Shown here one piece after another: positions 1-9,896 of a DNA stretch of 64,000 bases. A model generated the notes under the pieces. It worked only from the letters and a program-made list of their open reading frames with translations. It was not told where the DNA came from and made no database searches. This DNA is from Sulfurimonadaceae bacterium. GTDB taxonomy: Bacteria; Campylobacterota; Campylobacteria; Campylobacterales; Sulfurimonadaceae. The position numbers were made by a program, and so were the translations under genes. The stretch spans positions 1-64,000 of the forward strand of contig JAQUHB010000008.1 in assembly GCA_028683835.1 (NCBI GenBank), read 5' to 3'. The stretch's first letter is position 1; every line of letters starts with the position of its first letter.

Positions 1-152
1 AAACTTTAGGTCTCTTCGTTTGTGGACGGGAATTATAGACAAATCAGGAATGGATGTCAAGAGGTTTTTGGGGGAATTTTAAAGAAATTTGGAATTTATG
101 AGATTTTTGTGGGAATTCGTAATAAATCCCCCCGCTTTTTCATTCGGTTTGC

Positions 153-1529
153 TTATAAAATGAAGATTCTTATACGCTTTGCTTTAATATTTATCTCTTT
201 TAATTTAGAGATTTTATCTGCATTACAATCTCTTTTGATCGCAACATATGCATCTTTTTGTAAAATATCTATATTACCTATACAATCTTTATCTAATCCC
301 AAAGTTTTTATGAATGTTCCTACGATATCTCCGGCACGGATCTTATCTTTTTTTCCCGCAAGAAGATGAAGCGTTATATATTTTGCTTGAATCGGTTGTT
401 TGCTCTTACATGTAAGTGTTTTGAGTTCTACTTCTTCTATATCTGTTTTTACAAGTTCTTTAATAGCATCTAGTTGGTCAATGTCGCTCTCGCTGTATAA
501 ACTTATACTTATTCCCTCATCACCCGCTCTTGCAGTTCTTCCGACTCTGTGAAGATAAACCTCTTTATCTTGGGGAAGATCATAGTTGATAACTAAGGAT
601 ATATCTTTGATATCTATCCCACGAGCTGCAAGATTTGTGGTGACTAAAATCGGTATGCTTTTATTTGCAAACATCAGTAACATCTCATTTCTAATATTTT
701 GCTCCAAACCGCCGTGAAGAAACTCTGCATCAAATCCATCATTATAGAGTTTATGCGTTACTTCTTCAACATCTATCTTCGTGTTACAAAATATGATCGC
801 AGAATCTGGTCTATATGAAAGAAGAACCGTTTTGAGCGCATTATATTTATCCTCTTTTTTGACCTTACATGTAAGCTGTTTTAAATATCCCTCATTATCT
901 TCATCTATTGTCACTGTTTTTGGATTATGCATCACATTTTTGACAAGAGTTTTTATATTATCTGGATAGGTCGCTGAAAATAAAAGAGTTTGCAGTTTTG
1001 AGGGTAATTTTGTTTTGATGTAGGAGATGTCGTCATAAAATCCCATATCGAGCATTCTATCTGCTTCATCGAGAACTAACATTTTGATATGGCTAAACTC
1101 TATCGTTTCTTCACCTTTATGCTCTATGATTCGTCCCGGTGTGCCTACTACGACGTGTGCACCTTTTTCAAGAGAACGTCTTTGTGCACCTAAAGATTCC
1201 CCGCCATAAATTGTAACTATCTTTACATTATGTTGTAAACGTGCGAGTTTACGAAGTTCAGTTGCGACTTGCTCACAAAGTTCACGAGTGGGGCAGATAA
1301 CCAAAAACTGTACATCAAAGTTCTTGACATCGAGGTTTTGAAGTATCCCTATTCCAAAAGCGATCGTTTTTCCACTGCCTGTTTTAGACTTTGCAATAAG
1401 ATCATCACCTTGCAAAACGATAGGAATCGCTTTTTTTTGGATCGTAGTCATTGATGAAAAATTCAATGATTCGAGATTTTCTAAGAGTTTTCGTTCTAAA
1501 TTTAATGAAGAGAATTTGTTTTCTGGCAT
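153..1529 (-). CDS. dbpA: DEAD-box ATP-dependent RNA helicase DbpA
   Basis: This is a cytoplasmic ATP-dependent RNA helicase of the DbpA branch, which acts on 23S rRNA during large-subunit assembly. The protein has about 458 residues. The first RecA-like domain carries the P-loop SKTGSGKT, the PTREL and GTPGR motifs, DEADRML and SAT. The second has HRVGRTARAG. The last ~75 residues match the DbpA RNA-binding domain (LLAGKKDKIRAGDIVG, then an IG.IDI..Y.AV-type stretch), which separates it from RhlE or CsdA helicases. I chose the ATG at 1529; a TTG six bases upstream is possible, and neither has a strong Shine-Dalgarno. Two perfect copies of the CTTACATGTAAG palindrome lie inside it, both read as Leu-Thr-Cys-Lys. 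Confidence 0.93.
   Translation of the reverse strand: MPENKFSSLNLERKLLENLESLNFSSMTTIQKKAIPIVLQGDDLIAKSKTGSGKTIAFGIGILQNLDVKNFDVQFLVICPTRELCEQVATELRKLARLQHNVKIVTIYGGESLGAQRRSLEKGAHVVVGTPGRIIEHKGEETIEFSHIKMLVLDEADRMLDMGFYDDISYIKTKLPSKLQTLLFSATYPDNIKTLVKNVMHNPKTVTIDEDNEGYLKQLTCKVKKEDKYNALKTVLLSYRPDSAIIFCNTKIDVEEVTHKLYNDGFDAEFLHGGLEQNIRNEMLLMFANKSIPILVTTNLAARGIDIKDISLVINYDLPQDKEVYLHRVGRTARAGDEGISISLYSESDIDQLDAIKELVKTDIEEVELKTLTCKSKQPIQAKYITLHLLAGKKDKIRAGDIVGTFIKTLGLDKDCIGNIDILQKDAYVAIKRDCNADKISKLKEINIKAKRIRIFIL
405..416. repeat. Perfect CTTACATGTAAG palindrome, copy 1
   Basis: Inside dbpA, read as Leu-Thr-Cys-Lys. Confidence 0.8.
864..875. repeat. Perfect CTTACATGTAAG palindrome, copy 2
   Basis: Inside dbpA, 459 bases from copy 1, again read as Leu-Thr-Cys-Lys. 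Confidence 0.8.
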
Positions 1530-1597
1530 GTTCAATCTTTTTTACGACAGTATAGCACATATGCTATTTTTGGCATGAATCGTGCTAAGTGGCCAGT

Positions 1598-2038
1598 ATG
1601 TATATATCAACATTCAGCACCTACGTCGGTTCGGTTCAGCCATATAACAAACAGCAGCCGGCAGCGCCATCCAAATCTGAGAGCAGTTTTAAAGAGCTTC
1701 TAGCACAAAAGCAGTTAGCTGCGTATACTCTCAATAAATCGTTTCCCGTAGATTATGTCAATAAAGAAAGTACACTTTTTAATCAGATCAGAATGCAAAC
1801 TCCAAAAGATACTGATACATCTAAAAGTCTAGAAGAAAGCACCAATGTAAGCAGTTTTGATCTTTTAAAGACAAGAACTGACATCTATATGGCAAACACA
1901 GATAAAATGAAATCTTTTAATAAATATACCCAGCCACTCACACCAAATCTCGGTGATATCAAATTTCAAATCCAAAAACAAAAGATAGCAAACATCTATC
2001 TCAGTAACGATGCCTACTTCAATAAAATAGCGATTTAG
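1598..2038 (+). CDS. Hypothetical protein, about 146 residues
   Basis: I do not recognise a named family. The protein is hydrophilic, has no signal peptide or membrane segment, and is rich in Lys, Ser, Thr and Asn. The N-terminus is Tyr/Ser/Thr-rich and likely disordered. A QKQKIANIYLSNDAYF-like C-terminus is predicted helical and could be a short interaction segment. It is divergent from dbpA, 68 bases away, and convergent with the small secreted protein at 2093-2398. I took the ATG at 1598; a GTG at 1589 is in frame and neither start has a clear Shine-Dalgarno. Sustained reading frame and normal codon use support it as a real gene; function is unknown. Confidence 0.6.
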   Translation: MYISTFSTYVGSVQPYNKQQPAAPSKSESSFKELLAQKQLAAYTLNKSFPVDYVNKESTLFNQIRMQTPKDTDTSKSLEESTNVSSFDLLKTRTDIYMANTDKMKSFNKYTQPLTPNLGDIKFQIQKQKIANIYLSNDAYFNKIAI

Positions 2039-2092
2039 ACTAATATTTAAATTCCTTACACATTTTACTTATTAGTCTATGCTCCCCTTTTC

Positions 2093-2398
2093 CTATAGGG
2101 GTAAAAAATGCCATCCATTCTTAGCCCAATAATATTTTTGCTTATCTCCTCCATTTGTTGTTAATGTCACTTCCCCATAACCTATTGTTTTATCCTTACA
2201 ATTTATTCTAGTTTCTCTTATGACACTACCACCTAAAGAAGAGCTGCTTCCTGTCATTCCTTCTAATACATATTTATTCGCTTCTTTAAATGATCCTACT
2301 AAATACTGAGTATTATCAGTTTTTCCATCATATACAACTTTCCACTCTGAAGCAAATATTGAAGCACTCAATAAGGTAACCATTAAATATTTTTTCAT
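2093..2398 (-). CDS. Small secreted protein of unknown function
   Basis: The predicted precursor has 101 residues. The start at 2398 is fixed by a good Shine-Dalgarno (AAGGA, six bases before ATG) and by the signal peptide that follows (MKKYLMVTLLSASIFAS, cleavage probably after SIFA). The mature part is about 85 residues, rich in Gly, Ser, Thr and Tyr, with one WKVVYDGKT-type opening strand and a WAKNGWHFLPL end, suggesting a small periplasmic beta-rich protein. A single Cys lies mid-protein. No family is recognised and there is no operon partner; the neighbour on the right, pyrF, is 306 bases away. Expected location is the periplasm. Confidence 0.6.
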   Translation of the reverse strand: MKKYLMVTLLSASIFASEWKVVYDGKTDNTQYLVGSFKEANKYVLEGMTGSSSSLGGSVIRETRINCKDKTIGYGEVTLTTNGGDKQKYYWAKNGWHFLPL

Positions 2399-2704
2399 GA
2401 CTTGTCCTTTTTTTGCATTAAAAAAGCTTACTAGAAATAAAGTGTACTTCAATTACATAATTTAAGCTACTAAAATCCGAGGACGGTAAACTAATTAATT
2501 TCATTGTCATTTTTTATCACGTCCTGCTTTCTTCTTTTTGGTATATCCAAAATAGATATTTAATTACGTGTATAAAAATTATTTTTCATAAAATATTGAC
2601 TTTTTCTAACATTGCATGTACATGATAAGTATAATTTGGACTAGAAGAATAAAAGTGGCTTAAAAGAGAGTGCGTATCTTAAATACACACTATCACTACG
2701 CAGG
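2399..2704. other. Intergenic stretch, no gene seen
   Basis: This 306-base AT-rich gap lies between the small secreted protein and pyrF, both on the minus strand. I see no open frame worth calling and no tRNA. It should contain the minus-strand promoter for the secreted protein. It also holds a plus-strand TATAAT at 2630-2635 with no plus-strand gene beyond it, and the candidate pyrF terminator listed separately. The TTGACT at 2596-2601 is 28 bases from that TATAAT, too far for a normal -35/-10 pair. Confidence 0.5.
2660..2690 (-). terminator. Candidate rho-independent terminator of pyrF
   Basis: Read on the minus strand, an 8-base stem (GTGTGTAT pairing with ATACGCAC, one G-U wobble) with a 5-base loop is followed by TCTCTTTTAA. 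It begins about 15 bases after the pyrF stop. The U-tract is short, so this is moderate evidence only. Confidence 0.45.
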
Positions 2705-3388
2705 TTAGAGCTTTTGTAAAATTTTTTCAACGATCTCGGCAGGATTTTGTGCTTGATAGATTGGGCGTCCGACAACGATGAAATCTACCATTGCAGAGTG
2801 TGCAAAGTCGATATCTGCTACGCGTTCTTGATCGCCTGCATCTTCGCCGAAGGGACGGATTCCCGGAGTAAGTGTCATAAACTCTTTGGAAGTAATATTT
2901 TTGATCGATGCACTTTCAAAAGCACTACACACAACGCCATCAAGTCCGCTCTCATACGCATCATGCGCAAACTTGTCTGCTTTGGAAGCGATATTTTCAT
3001 TATAGATATACGAAAACTCCTCTTCATTAAAAGAGGTAAGAGCCGTTACGGCTAAGACGATCGGACGGTTTTCATATTTTTCTAATCGTTTCATTACCGT
3101 ACTCATCGCTTTTTTACCAGCACTTGCGTGGACGTTGAACATATCTACGCCAAGGCCCATGATAGATTCTGCCGCGTCTGCCATTGTATTTGGAATATCA
3201 TAAAGTTTGAGGTCTAAAAAGATTTTAAAATCAGGATTGATCGCTTTAATCGCATAAATGAATTCGGCTCCATCGCGGATGAATGAGCGAAAACCGACTT
3301 TGAGCCAAACGTCATACTCTTTTATTTTTTCTACAAGTGCTAAGTTTTCCTCTTTTGTAGGAAGATCAAGTGCGATACAAAGTTGCAT
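2705..3388 (-). CDS. pyrF: Orotidine 5'-phosphate decarboxylase
   Basis: PyrF converts orotidine monophosphate to UMP, the last step of de novo pyrimidine synthesis, in the cytoplasm. The 227-residue length is normal for the bacterial family. The N-terminus LCIALDLP gives the first strand of the TIM barrel, and [14 protein letters not shown] carries the Asp-Lys-Asp catalytic signature around residues 60-72. The phosphate-binding end is seen in [10 protein letters not shown] and VVGRPIYQA. It appears to be transcribed alone: acs lies upstream on the same strand with a hairpin between them, and a candidate terminator follows. Confidence 0.97.
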   Translation of the reverse strand: MQLCIALDLPTKEENLALVEKIKEYDVWLKVGFRSFIRDGAEFIYAIKAINPDFKIFLDLKLYDIPNTMADAAESIMGLGVDMFNVHASAGKKAMSTVMKRLEKYENRPIVLAVTALTSFNEEEFSYIYNENIASKADKFAHDAYESGLDGVVCSAFESASIKNITSKEFMTLTPGIRPFGEDAGDQERVADIDFAHSAMVDFIVVGRPIYQAQNPAEIVEKILQKL

Positions 3389-3461
3389 AGTTTCTCTTTT
3401 TTACGAAATTATATCATTTTTAGAAAACTTTCATGCGAAGTGCGCTGTGGGTGTAAGAGAG

Positions 3462-3490
3462 TTTCCGTGCTAAAAAACTTAACACGGAAA
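3462..3490 (-). terminator. Strong hairpin downstream of acs
   Basis: A perfect 8-base inverted repeat (TTTCCGTG and CACGGAAA) can be extended inward by four weaker pairs to a 12-pair stem with a 5-base loop. It sits 12 bases after the acs stop. There is no clear U-tract on the minus strand, so it may mark an RNA 3' end after processing rather than a classical terminator. Confidence 0.5.
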
Positions 3491-3502
3491 AATAAAAGAG
3501 GA

Positions 3503-5461
3503 TTAACCTTTAACCATTTTTTCGATTTTTGCAACTACCGTCGGATCTTCAAGTGTCGAGATATCCTGAGTGATCGCTTCACCTTTTGCAATAGAGCGAA
3601 GAATACGACGCATGATCTTTCCTGAACGTGTTTTTGGAAGACCTGGTGCAAATAAAATGTCATCACATAAAGCGATATTTCCTATCTCTTTTTGAATAAC
3701 TTTATTGATAGATTTCATTTCTTCCAGCTCATCAGCCACTCCGTCATCAGATTTAAGTACAATATAGGCGAAAATCCCTTCACCTTTTATCTCATGCGGT
3801 TTTCCAACAACTGCAACTTCTGCAACATTTGGATGTTTTTTGATTGCCGCTTCAACTTCGGCAGTTCCCATTCTGTGACCAGAAACGTTTATAACATCAT
3901 CCGTACGACCAGTGATTGTGATGTATCCATCAGCATCATAATTTGCGCCATCTCCTGTGAAGTAAACAGGTTTACCATCTTTTTTGACATCACCAAAATA
4001 AGATTTTACAAATCTCTCAGGGTCACCCCAGATTCCACGAATCATCGCTGGCCAAGGACGTGTTACACACATATATCCACCCTCGCCAACTTCTGCTTTT
4101 TCACCAGTTTGTGGGTCTAAAATCTCAGCCATAATTCCTGGTAGTGGAAATGTCGCACAAGCAGGTTTGATCGGCGTAGCACCCGGAAGAGGAGAAACAA
4201 TATGTCCACCCGTTTCAGTTTGCCAATATGTATCTACGATCGCACATCTGCTTCCACCAACTGCTTCATAATACCATTTCCATGCAGGAGGATCGATTGG
4301 TTCACCAACTGTTCCAAGAACTTTAAGACTAGATAAGTCATATTTTGCTGGCTCTTCTTCGCCCATTTTGTGTAAAACACGAATTGCTGTTGGAGCTGTA
4401 TAGAATTGGTTGATTTTATACTCTTCAACCATTTTCCAAGGACGTCCAGCATCTGGATATGTTGGAACACCCTCAAACATAATCGTTGTCGCACCCATCG
4501 CAAGAGGTCCATAAACGATGTAAGTATGTCCTGTAATCCAGCCTACATCTGCCGTACACCAATAAGTGTCATTTTCTTTAACGTCAAATACCCATTCCAT
4601 AGTCATCTGTGCCCAAAGGATATACCCAGCTGAGTTATGTTGCACACCTTTTGGTTTGCCAGTTGAACCTGAAGTATAAAGCAAGAAAAGTGGATCTTCT
4701 GCATCCATCACCTCTGGTTCACATGTAGTCGGTTGGTGTTTGATAAGTTCATTGTATGAGTAATCACGTCCGGCCACCCAAGTCACATCTTCGCCATTTC
4801 GCTCAACAATCAAAACTTTTTCAACCGGTGTTTTGCCGCTTAATGCTTCATCAACAACCGGCTTTAACATATAAGGCTTATCTTTTCTAAATGCACCATC
4901 GGCAGTGATCACTACTTTTGCCTCCGCATCAGCAATACGATCACGTAACGCTTCAGCAGAAAAACCGCCAAATACGATTGAGTGGATCGCACCGATTCTT
5001 GCACATGCAAGCATTGCATATGCCGCTTCAGGAATCATCGGCATATAGATAACAACACGGTCACCTTTTTTGACACCAAACTCATTTTTAAGTAAATTTG
5101 AAAAACGATTTACATTGTAATAAAGTTCAAGATAAGTGATAATCTGTTTATCGCCTCTGTCACCCTCAAAAATAATAGCCGCTTTATTTTTGCGAGACTC
5201 TAAATGACGATCGATACATTGAGCTGAAACATTTAGTTTTCCACCCTCAAACCATTTTACAAAAGGAAAATTGCTTTCATCCATTACATTTGTAAACGGT
5301 TTTATCCAAGAAAGTTTCTCTTTTGCGTAAGAACCCCAAAAACCTTCATAATCTTTCATCGCATAATCTTGTAGAGCCTGATACTCACACATATTTTTAA
5401 TTCTAGCCGTTTTTGCAAACTCTTCATTTGGTTTAAAAACTGGTTTTACGTTGTCTGACAT
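3503..5461 (-). CDS. acs: Acetyl-CoA synthetase (AMP-forming)
   Basis: Acs activates acetate to acetyl-CoA through acetyl-AMP in the cytoplasm. The 652 residues match the usual length. The AMP-binding P-loop [11 protein letters not shown] lies near residue 265. The [10 protein letters not shown] core motif follows, then [13 protein letters not shown] at the hinge. The C-terminal [11 protein letters not shown] contains the lysine that is acetylated to control Acs in other bacteria. It is the last gene of the acetate operon. Its ATG overlaps the stop of the preceding exonuclease gene by one base (TAATG), consistent with translational coupling. The pairing with actP and yjcH supports acetate scavenging. 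Confidence 0.97.
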   Translation of the reverse strand: MSDNVKPVFKPNEEFAKTARIKNMCEYQALQDYAMKDYEGFWGSYAKEKLSWIKPFTNVMDESNFPFVKWFEGGKLNVSAQCIDRHLESRKNKAAIIFEGDRGDKQIITYLELYYNVNRFSNLLKNEFGVKKGDRVVIYMPMIPEAAYAMLACARIGAIHSIVFGGFSAEALRDRIADAEAKVVITADGAFRKDKPYMLKPVVDEALSGKTPVEKVLIVERNGEDVTWVAGRDYSYNELIKHQPTTCEPEVMDAEDPLFLLYTSGSTGKPKGVQHNSAGYILWAQMTMEWVFDVKENDTYWCTADVGWITGHTYIVYGPLAMGATTIMFEGVPTYPDAGRPWKMVEEYKINQFYTAPTAIRVLHKMGEEEPAKYDLSSLKVLGTVGEPIDPPAWKWYYEAVGGSRCAIVDTYWQTETGGHIVSPLPGATPIKPACATFPLPGIMAEILDPQTGEKAEVGEGGYMCVTRPWPAMIRGIWGDPERFVKSYFGDVKKDGKPVYFTGDGANYDADGYITITGRTDDVINVSGHRMGTAEVEAAIKKHPNVAEVAVVGKPHEIKGEGIFAYIVLKSDDGVADELEEMKSINKVIQKEIGNIALCDDILFAPGLPKTRSGKIMRRILRSIAKGEAITQDISTLEDPTVVAKIEKMVKG

Positions 5462-6081
5462 TAATTTTTCTCCTTGGTTAGTTTTAAATATATCATAGCT
5501 GTCATGATGGCATCATTGACTGCATTATGTGCTCCCATATCCGGGACCTTACAATTTTTGAGGATTGTATCGAAGCGTAAATCAATATTACCTTGCGGTA
5601 TTAACGTAATCGTTTTCTCAAAATAGATTTCAGAAACTTCAATCATTTTGTTCGGCAATGTTATACCCAACATAGGTTTTATATACCGATTTATCATCGC
5701 TACATCAAACTCTAAATAATATCCAATTAAGGCTCTAGAACCAATAAAATTTAAAAAGTTTTTTACAGCTTCTGCAGGATCTTTCGCATCAATGAGATCA
5801 CACTCCCTAATTCCGTGAATCAAAATGCTTTTTGAATCAATATTTTTTGAATTTTTGAGATAGATTTCAAAGGTTTGTGAAGTGAGTATTCTATTCTCTT
5901 TTATTTTCACCGCACCGATTGAAAGTATCTCATCATTTTTAGTGTCAAGTCCCGTTGTTTCCGTATCAAAAACGACATATTCACCACTGCTATCTTCTTC
6001 AAATAAAAAGGAAAAGCTTGGATCTTTCAAATTTGCAAGATTACGTTTTTTTTTCCAGTTTGCATAAAGTGATATAAACAT
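5461..6081 (-). CDS. DnaQ-like DEDDh 3'-5' exonuclease
   Basis: The 206-residue protein has the three Exo motifs of the DnaQ/RNase T superfamily. Exo I is FDTETTGLD near residue 38, Exo II is a YYLEFDVAM stretch, and Exo III is HNAVNDA, giving the DEDDh active site. No BRCT, UvrC or polymerase domain is attached, so it is a stand-alone exonuclease rather than a replicative epsilon subunit. It sits between the cNMP/CBS/nucleotidyltransferase gene and acs with one-base overlaps on both sides, so it is co-translated with acetate genes. The same neighbourhood is known in other proteobacteria, where its role is unclear. Confidence 0.85.
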   Translation of the reverse strand: MFISLYANWKKKRNLANLKDPSFSFLFEEDSSGEYVVFDTETTGLDTKNDEILSIGAVKIKENRILTSQTFEIYLKNSKNIDSKSILIHGIRECDLIDAKDPAEAVKNFLNFIGSRALIGYYLEFDVAMINRYIKPMLGITLPNKMIEVSEIYFEKTITLIPQGNIDLRFDTILKNCKVPDMGAHNAVNDAIMTAMIYLKLTKEKN

Positions 6082-7895
6082 CAGCTCACCATATTCAGAT
6101 GAAAATGAAAAGTCATAAATTTTTTCAATTTATTGACAACTTTAAAGCTGTCTTTGAGAAGATCTATCTCTATTTTTTGTAACTTTTTCGGATTGATATA
6201 GTTCATCTCGTCAAGATTTTTTGCTTCTAACATCGCTTGAAGTCTTATCGACGACAAAGTATCAAAACACTCAATAAGTTCTGTCGCAAATGTTTTGTCA
6301 AATGTCCCTTGATTGTTCAATGCTTTTATTCTCTCGATGGTGTTCGTTACATCGATTCTATACTCAAAAGAGAGTGTTCTTATCCCATGAACCAGGGCAA
6401 AAATACCCCCTTTTTTAAGATCAAGTTTATTTTCATGTTGTTTTTCTAAAATAAATCTTGAGAACAAAGAAAGCGGTGTTTCAAAACTTAAAGCCGCTTT
6501 TGCCATATGCGCGAGCACATCAGTCCGTGAACTAAAGTTACTGTGTAAGAAATTTTTGAGATTATCAAGTAAAGTTTTATCTCCCGCAAGAGATTTTGCA
6601 TCTAAAAAGATACTCAGACTTTGCAAACTATCCGAGCTTAAACTCTCAACCCAAATACTAATCTGCTCTTTATAAGCCGATTCACTTTGTCTCCAAAAAG
6701 GGTTACTTACCATTACATTGCCCGGACATGGCGGAAAGCCCAGATCAAGCAGATAAGCGTTTAAACGTATCATCGGTTCTTTAAAAAGTTCTATATCCAC
6801 TCCATCTCTAATAATAAGTGCATTGTCTTGATCCGTTTTTATACTCTGCTCTTCTCGACCCTCTGAGCCCATAACCAATAAAGCGCAATCTTTTTGCAAC
6901 TCTTCATCTACACAGATATCAAAAAGTTTTTTATAAATTTTTTCATTGAGAGTTGCGATGAGTTTTGTGATATAACGAACTTTTACCCCTTTTGCATCAA
7001 GGGAAATGATAATATTTTTAAGCTCTTTTTGAAGATTTTTCAACTCATCGAGATTTTCCGCTTTTTCTATTTGTACCATCACAAGATGAGAATGATTTGC
7101 AAAGTAACTTAAAAGGTCAAGCTGTTCGAGCACTCCCTTGACTTCACCTTTGTCTATAACAATGACTCTTTTAATACTTTTTTGTGTCATCAGTAAAAGA
7201 GCATTAAATAAAAAATCGTTGTAATCAATACTCACCACATTTTTTGAAGCGATCTTTTCAATAGACTCTTCAACCGATATCTTTCCTAAAAGAACACCTT
7301 CTTTAAGATTAGTGTCTGTAACGATGGCATAAGTTGTTGGAGTCTTAACCAAAATAATGCTGGCTTTTAACTCTTTTTGTCTGAGAAGCGCATCGTAAAT
7401 AGTTGTTCTCTCATCTACAATACAGGCATTATGAAGATAAATATCACTTATTTTTGCTATCAAAAACGGTGAGAGGTCGCTTTGGTTGTGGTACTCTTTG
7501 AGTTGTTGGTGACGACTTATGAAGTCTTGTAAAAAATAACTTTGTACATCTTTATTCTCTAAAAGAGTTAAAAAATCATCTTTTTTTATCTCATAGCAGA
7601 TAAGGTCTTCATCCACTACAAATTTTCCTTCTGTTTGTCCATAGATTAAGGCATCAGCATCAAAACTGTCACCTGAAACATAAAAATTATAAACTTCGTC
7701 ATCAATCAACTCTGAGACAGAACCTTTGATGATGATATAAAAAGCGATAGAAGAAAGCGTTTTAGAGATGAGCAGAGTCCCTCTTGGATAATAAGCAATA
7801 TCCATTTTTTGCATCAGATCATCCAGTATGGTTGGGCTTAAAAGCCCAAATGGGTGGATAGACTCGATTAGTTTTCTCTGCTCAAATATACTCAT
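6081..7895 (-). CDS. cNMP-binding, CBS and DUF294 nucleotidyltransferase protein
   Basis: The 604-residue protein is a cytoplasmic multidomain regulator. Residues ~15-125 resemble a cyclic-nucleotide-binding fold (YYPRGTLLI, IIKGSV). Residues ~145-275 form a CBS pair (VDERTTIYDAL and a second IDYNDFLFNALLLM repeat). Residues ~285-430 form a DUF294 GlnD-like nucleotidyltransferase with MGSEGREEQ and KTDQDNALI, and the C-terminus is the associated helical domain. The transferase motif looks intact. It is found with acs/actP in many bacteria, and presumably senses a nucleotide and controls acetate uptake or use; its target is not known to me. It lies two bases after the actP stop. Confidence 0.85.
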   Translation of the reverse strand: MSIFEQRKLIESIHPFGLLSPTILDDLMQKMDIAYYPRGTLLISKTLSSIAFYIIIKGSVSELIDDEVYNFYVSGDSFDADALIYGQTEGKFVVDEDLICYEIKKDDFLTLLENKDVQSYFLQDFISRHQQLKEYHNQSDLSPFLIAKISDIYLHNACIVDERTTIYDALLRQKELKASIILVKTPTTYAIVTDTNLKEGVLLGKISVEESIEKIASKNVVSIDYNDFLFNALLLMTQKSIKRVIVIDKGEVKGVLEQLDLLSYFANHSHLVMVQIEKAENLDELKNLQKELKNIIISLDAKGVKVRYITKLIATLNEKIYKKLFDICVDEELQKDCALLVMGSEGREEQSIKTDQDNALIIRDGVDIELFKEPMIRLNAYLLDLGFPPCPGNVMVSNPFWRQSESAYKEQISIWVESLSSDSLQSLSIFLDAKSLAGDKTLLDNLKNFLHSNFSSRTDVLAHMAKAALSFETPLSLFSRFILEKQHENKLDLKKGGIFALVHGIRTLSFEYRIDVTNTIERIKALNNQGTFDKTFATELIECFDTLSSIRLQAMLEAKNLDEMNYINPKKLQKIEIDLLKDSFKVVNKLKKFMTFHFHLNMVS

Positions 7896-7897
7896 GA

Positions 7898-9562
7898 TTA
7901 ATGCTCAGACGCACCTTCAGCACCGATACCAGTTTGACTTCTGATAAATTGTGCTTCAAAAGCTTCACGCTCAACTTTTGCACTCTCTGAATTATCTGTA
8001 ACTGAGAAGATATAGATTCCCACAAATGCCGCTATTACAGAAAATAGTGCCGGATATTTGTATGGAAAAATAGGTGCTGCATTTTTAAGTAAATCTACCC
8101 AAACAGTTGGTCCGAGAATTACAAGTATTACCGCTGTTGCAAGTCCAATAGCCCCACCTATAACAGCACCGCGAGTTGTCAGTTTTCTCCAGTACATAGA
8201 CAAGAAAAGGATCGGGAAGTTTGCAGATGCCGCAATAGCAAAAGCAAGACCCACAACAAACGCAATGTTTTGTTTCTCAAATGCAATACCCATGATGATA
8301 GCTACGATACCAAGTCCTACAGTCGCTATTTTAGAAACTTGCATCTCTTTAAGACCATCAACCTGCCCTTTTTTCCAGACAGAAGCATAAAGATCATGAG
8401 AGATTGCAGATGCGCCCGCAAGAGTCAGACCCGATACTACCGCTAAAATAGTAGCAAAAGCAACAGCTGAGATAAACCCTAAGAAGAAATCTCCACCAAC
8501 AGCATGTGCTAAGTGAATCGCTGCCATATCGTTTCCGCCTAAAATTGGAGAACCGCCATCAATCGCTTGTTTCGCCATATCCAAATATTGAGGGTTTTTG
8601 AAAACCATAACTATCGCACCAAAGCCGATGATAAAAGTTAATATATAAAAATACCCGATAAAACCTGTCGCATAAAAAACTGATTTACGTGCTTCTTTTG
8701 CATCACTCACTGTAAAAAATCTCATAAGTATATGTGGAAGACCAGCTGTACCAAACATCAACGCTACTGCAAGTGAGATAGCAGAGATCGGATCACTTAC
8801 AAGTTTACCCGGACTCATAATAGAGATATCTTTAAGTTCAGTCGCAGTTGCAAAAAGTTTTCCAAAACTAAAATCATAATGAGCCATAACAGCTATAGCC
8901 ATAAATGTAGCACCCGCAAGGAGTAAAAACGCTTTTACGATCTGTACCCAAGTCGTTGCAAGCATACCGCCGAATGTTACATAAAGAACCATCAATACAC
9001 CAACTAAGATAACAGCCACTTCGTACTGAAGACCAAAAAGAAGTTGGATAAGTTTACCAGAACCAACGATTTGAGCGATTAAATATAAAATAACTGTCGT
9101 GATAGAACCAAATGCCGCTAAAGTACGGATTGGCCCTTGGCGGAGTCTGTAAGACGCAACGTCTGCAAATGTGTATTTTCCAAGATTTCTTAAAGGTTCA
9201 GCAATCATGAAAAGAATGATCGGCCAACCAACTAGAAAACCGATAGAGTAGATAAGACCATCATACCCTTTCGCATAAACAAGACCTGAGATACCAAGAA
9301 AAGACGCCGCAGACATATAATCTCCCGCGATTGCCATACCATTTTGAAAACCTGTGATTCCCCCACCTGCTGTATAAAAATCTTTTGCACTTTTTGTACG
9401 TTTTGCAGCCCAGTAAGTAATACCCAAAGTAGCACCCACAAAGATAAAAAACATGACGATTGCCGACATATTTAATCCTTGTTTTTGCACTTCCCCTGTG
9501 ATTGCATCTGAAGCAAAAAGAGTGAGCGCAGAAAGAATTAAGAAAGTTAAAACTCTTTGCAT
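7898..9562 (-). CDS. actP: Cation/acetate symporter ActP
   Basis: This is a sodium:solute symporter of the inner membrane that imports acetate and related short monocarboxylates. The 554 residues include an N-terminal signal-like segment ([16 protein letters not shown]) typical of ActP and about 13 hydrophobic segments. SSS-family motifs include [20 protein letters not shown] near residues 65-84 and a [16 protein letters not shown] stretch near residue 270. The gene overlaps the yjcH stop by one base and precedes the cNMP/CBS protein. Operon context with acs confirms the assignment better than sequence alone, because SSS proteins vary in substrate. Confidence 0.94.
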   Translation of the reverse strand: MQRVLTFLILSALTLFASDAITGEVQKQGLNMSAIVMFFIFVGATLGITYWAAKRTKSAKDFYTAGGGITGFQNGMAIAGDYMSAASFLGISGLVYAKGYDGLIYSIGFLVGWPIILFMIAEPLRNLGKYTFADVASYRLRQGPIRTLAAFGSITTVILYLIAQIVGSGKLIQLLFGLQYEVAVILVGVLMVLYVTFGGMLATTWVQIVKAFLLLAGATFMAIAVMAHYDFSFGKLFATATELKDISIMSPGKLVSDPISAISLAVALMFGTAGLPHILMRFFTVSDAKEARKSVFYATGFIGYFYILTFIIGFGAIVMVFKNPQYLDMAKQAIDGGSPILGGNDMAAIHLAHAVGGDFFLGFISAVAFATILAVVSGLTLAGASAISHDLYASVWKKGQVDGLKEMQVSKIATVGLGIVAIIMGIAFEKQNIAFVVGLAFAIAASANFPILFLSMYWRKLTTRGAVIGGAIGLATAVILVILGPTVWVDLLKNAAPIFPYKYPALFSVIAAFVGIYIFSVTDNSESAKVEREAFEAQFIRSQTGIGAEGASEH

Positions 9563-9876
9563 TACATATCCTTAACTGAATTTTTAATTTTGTTTGAAAG
9601 ATCATCAAACTCTGTATTTGCTCTTTTTGTATAGATACCTGTAAGGATAAAAGCAAAGACAATAACAGCCATACCTATTGGAATACCTATCGTTGTAACT
9701 GAGTCACTTGACATCGGTGTTCCAAGCAAAGTCGGATCAAACGCTATCGTCAAAATAAATGCGAAATACACTACTAATATCGCTATAGTGAGTTTGATTG
9801 AAAACGCAGTACGTTTTGCAACCAGCTCTATATAATTCGGATCATTTTTGATCTTTTCTACGAGTTCTTTTTTCAT
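9562..9876 (-). CDS. yjcH: DUF485 inner-membrane protein YjcH
   Basis: The 104-residue protein has two hydrophobic segments (about residues 28-48 and 60-84) and a short charged C-terminus, as in DUF485/YjcH proteins. These almost always precede actP and probably act as a small accessory subunit of the symporter. It begins 20 bases after the porin stop, and its own stop overlaps the actP start by one base. Confidence 0.9.
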   Translation of the reverse strand: MKKELVEKIKNDPNYIELVAKRTAFSIKLTIAILVVYFAFILTIAFDPTLLGTPMSSDSVTTIGIPIGMAVIVFAFILTGIYTKRANTEFDDLSNKIKNSVKDM

Positions 9877-9896
9877 AAAATCATTCCTTTTTTTGT

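Noticed and set aside
28-117. Four GGAATT-type repeats at 28, 71, 91 and 111
   Set aside because: Spacing is irregular and the words are AT-rich and short; no longer repeat unit or inverted pairing supports a site.
22-369. Plus-strand 115-residue open frame at the left edge
   Set aside because: Most of it lies opposite dbpA and it has no Shine-Dalgarno or recognisable domain; it reads as a shadow frame.
2084-2101. CCCCT...AGGGG inverted repeat between convergent small genes
   Set aside because: The stem is only five bases with an eight-base loop and overlaps the stop of the small secreted protein; too weak to call a terminator.
4234-4512. Alternative minus-strand frame of 92 residues inside acs
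   Set aside because: It lies wholly inside the conserved acs frame and shows no coding pattern.
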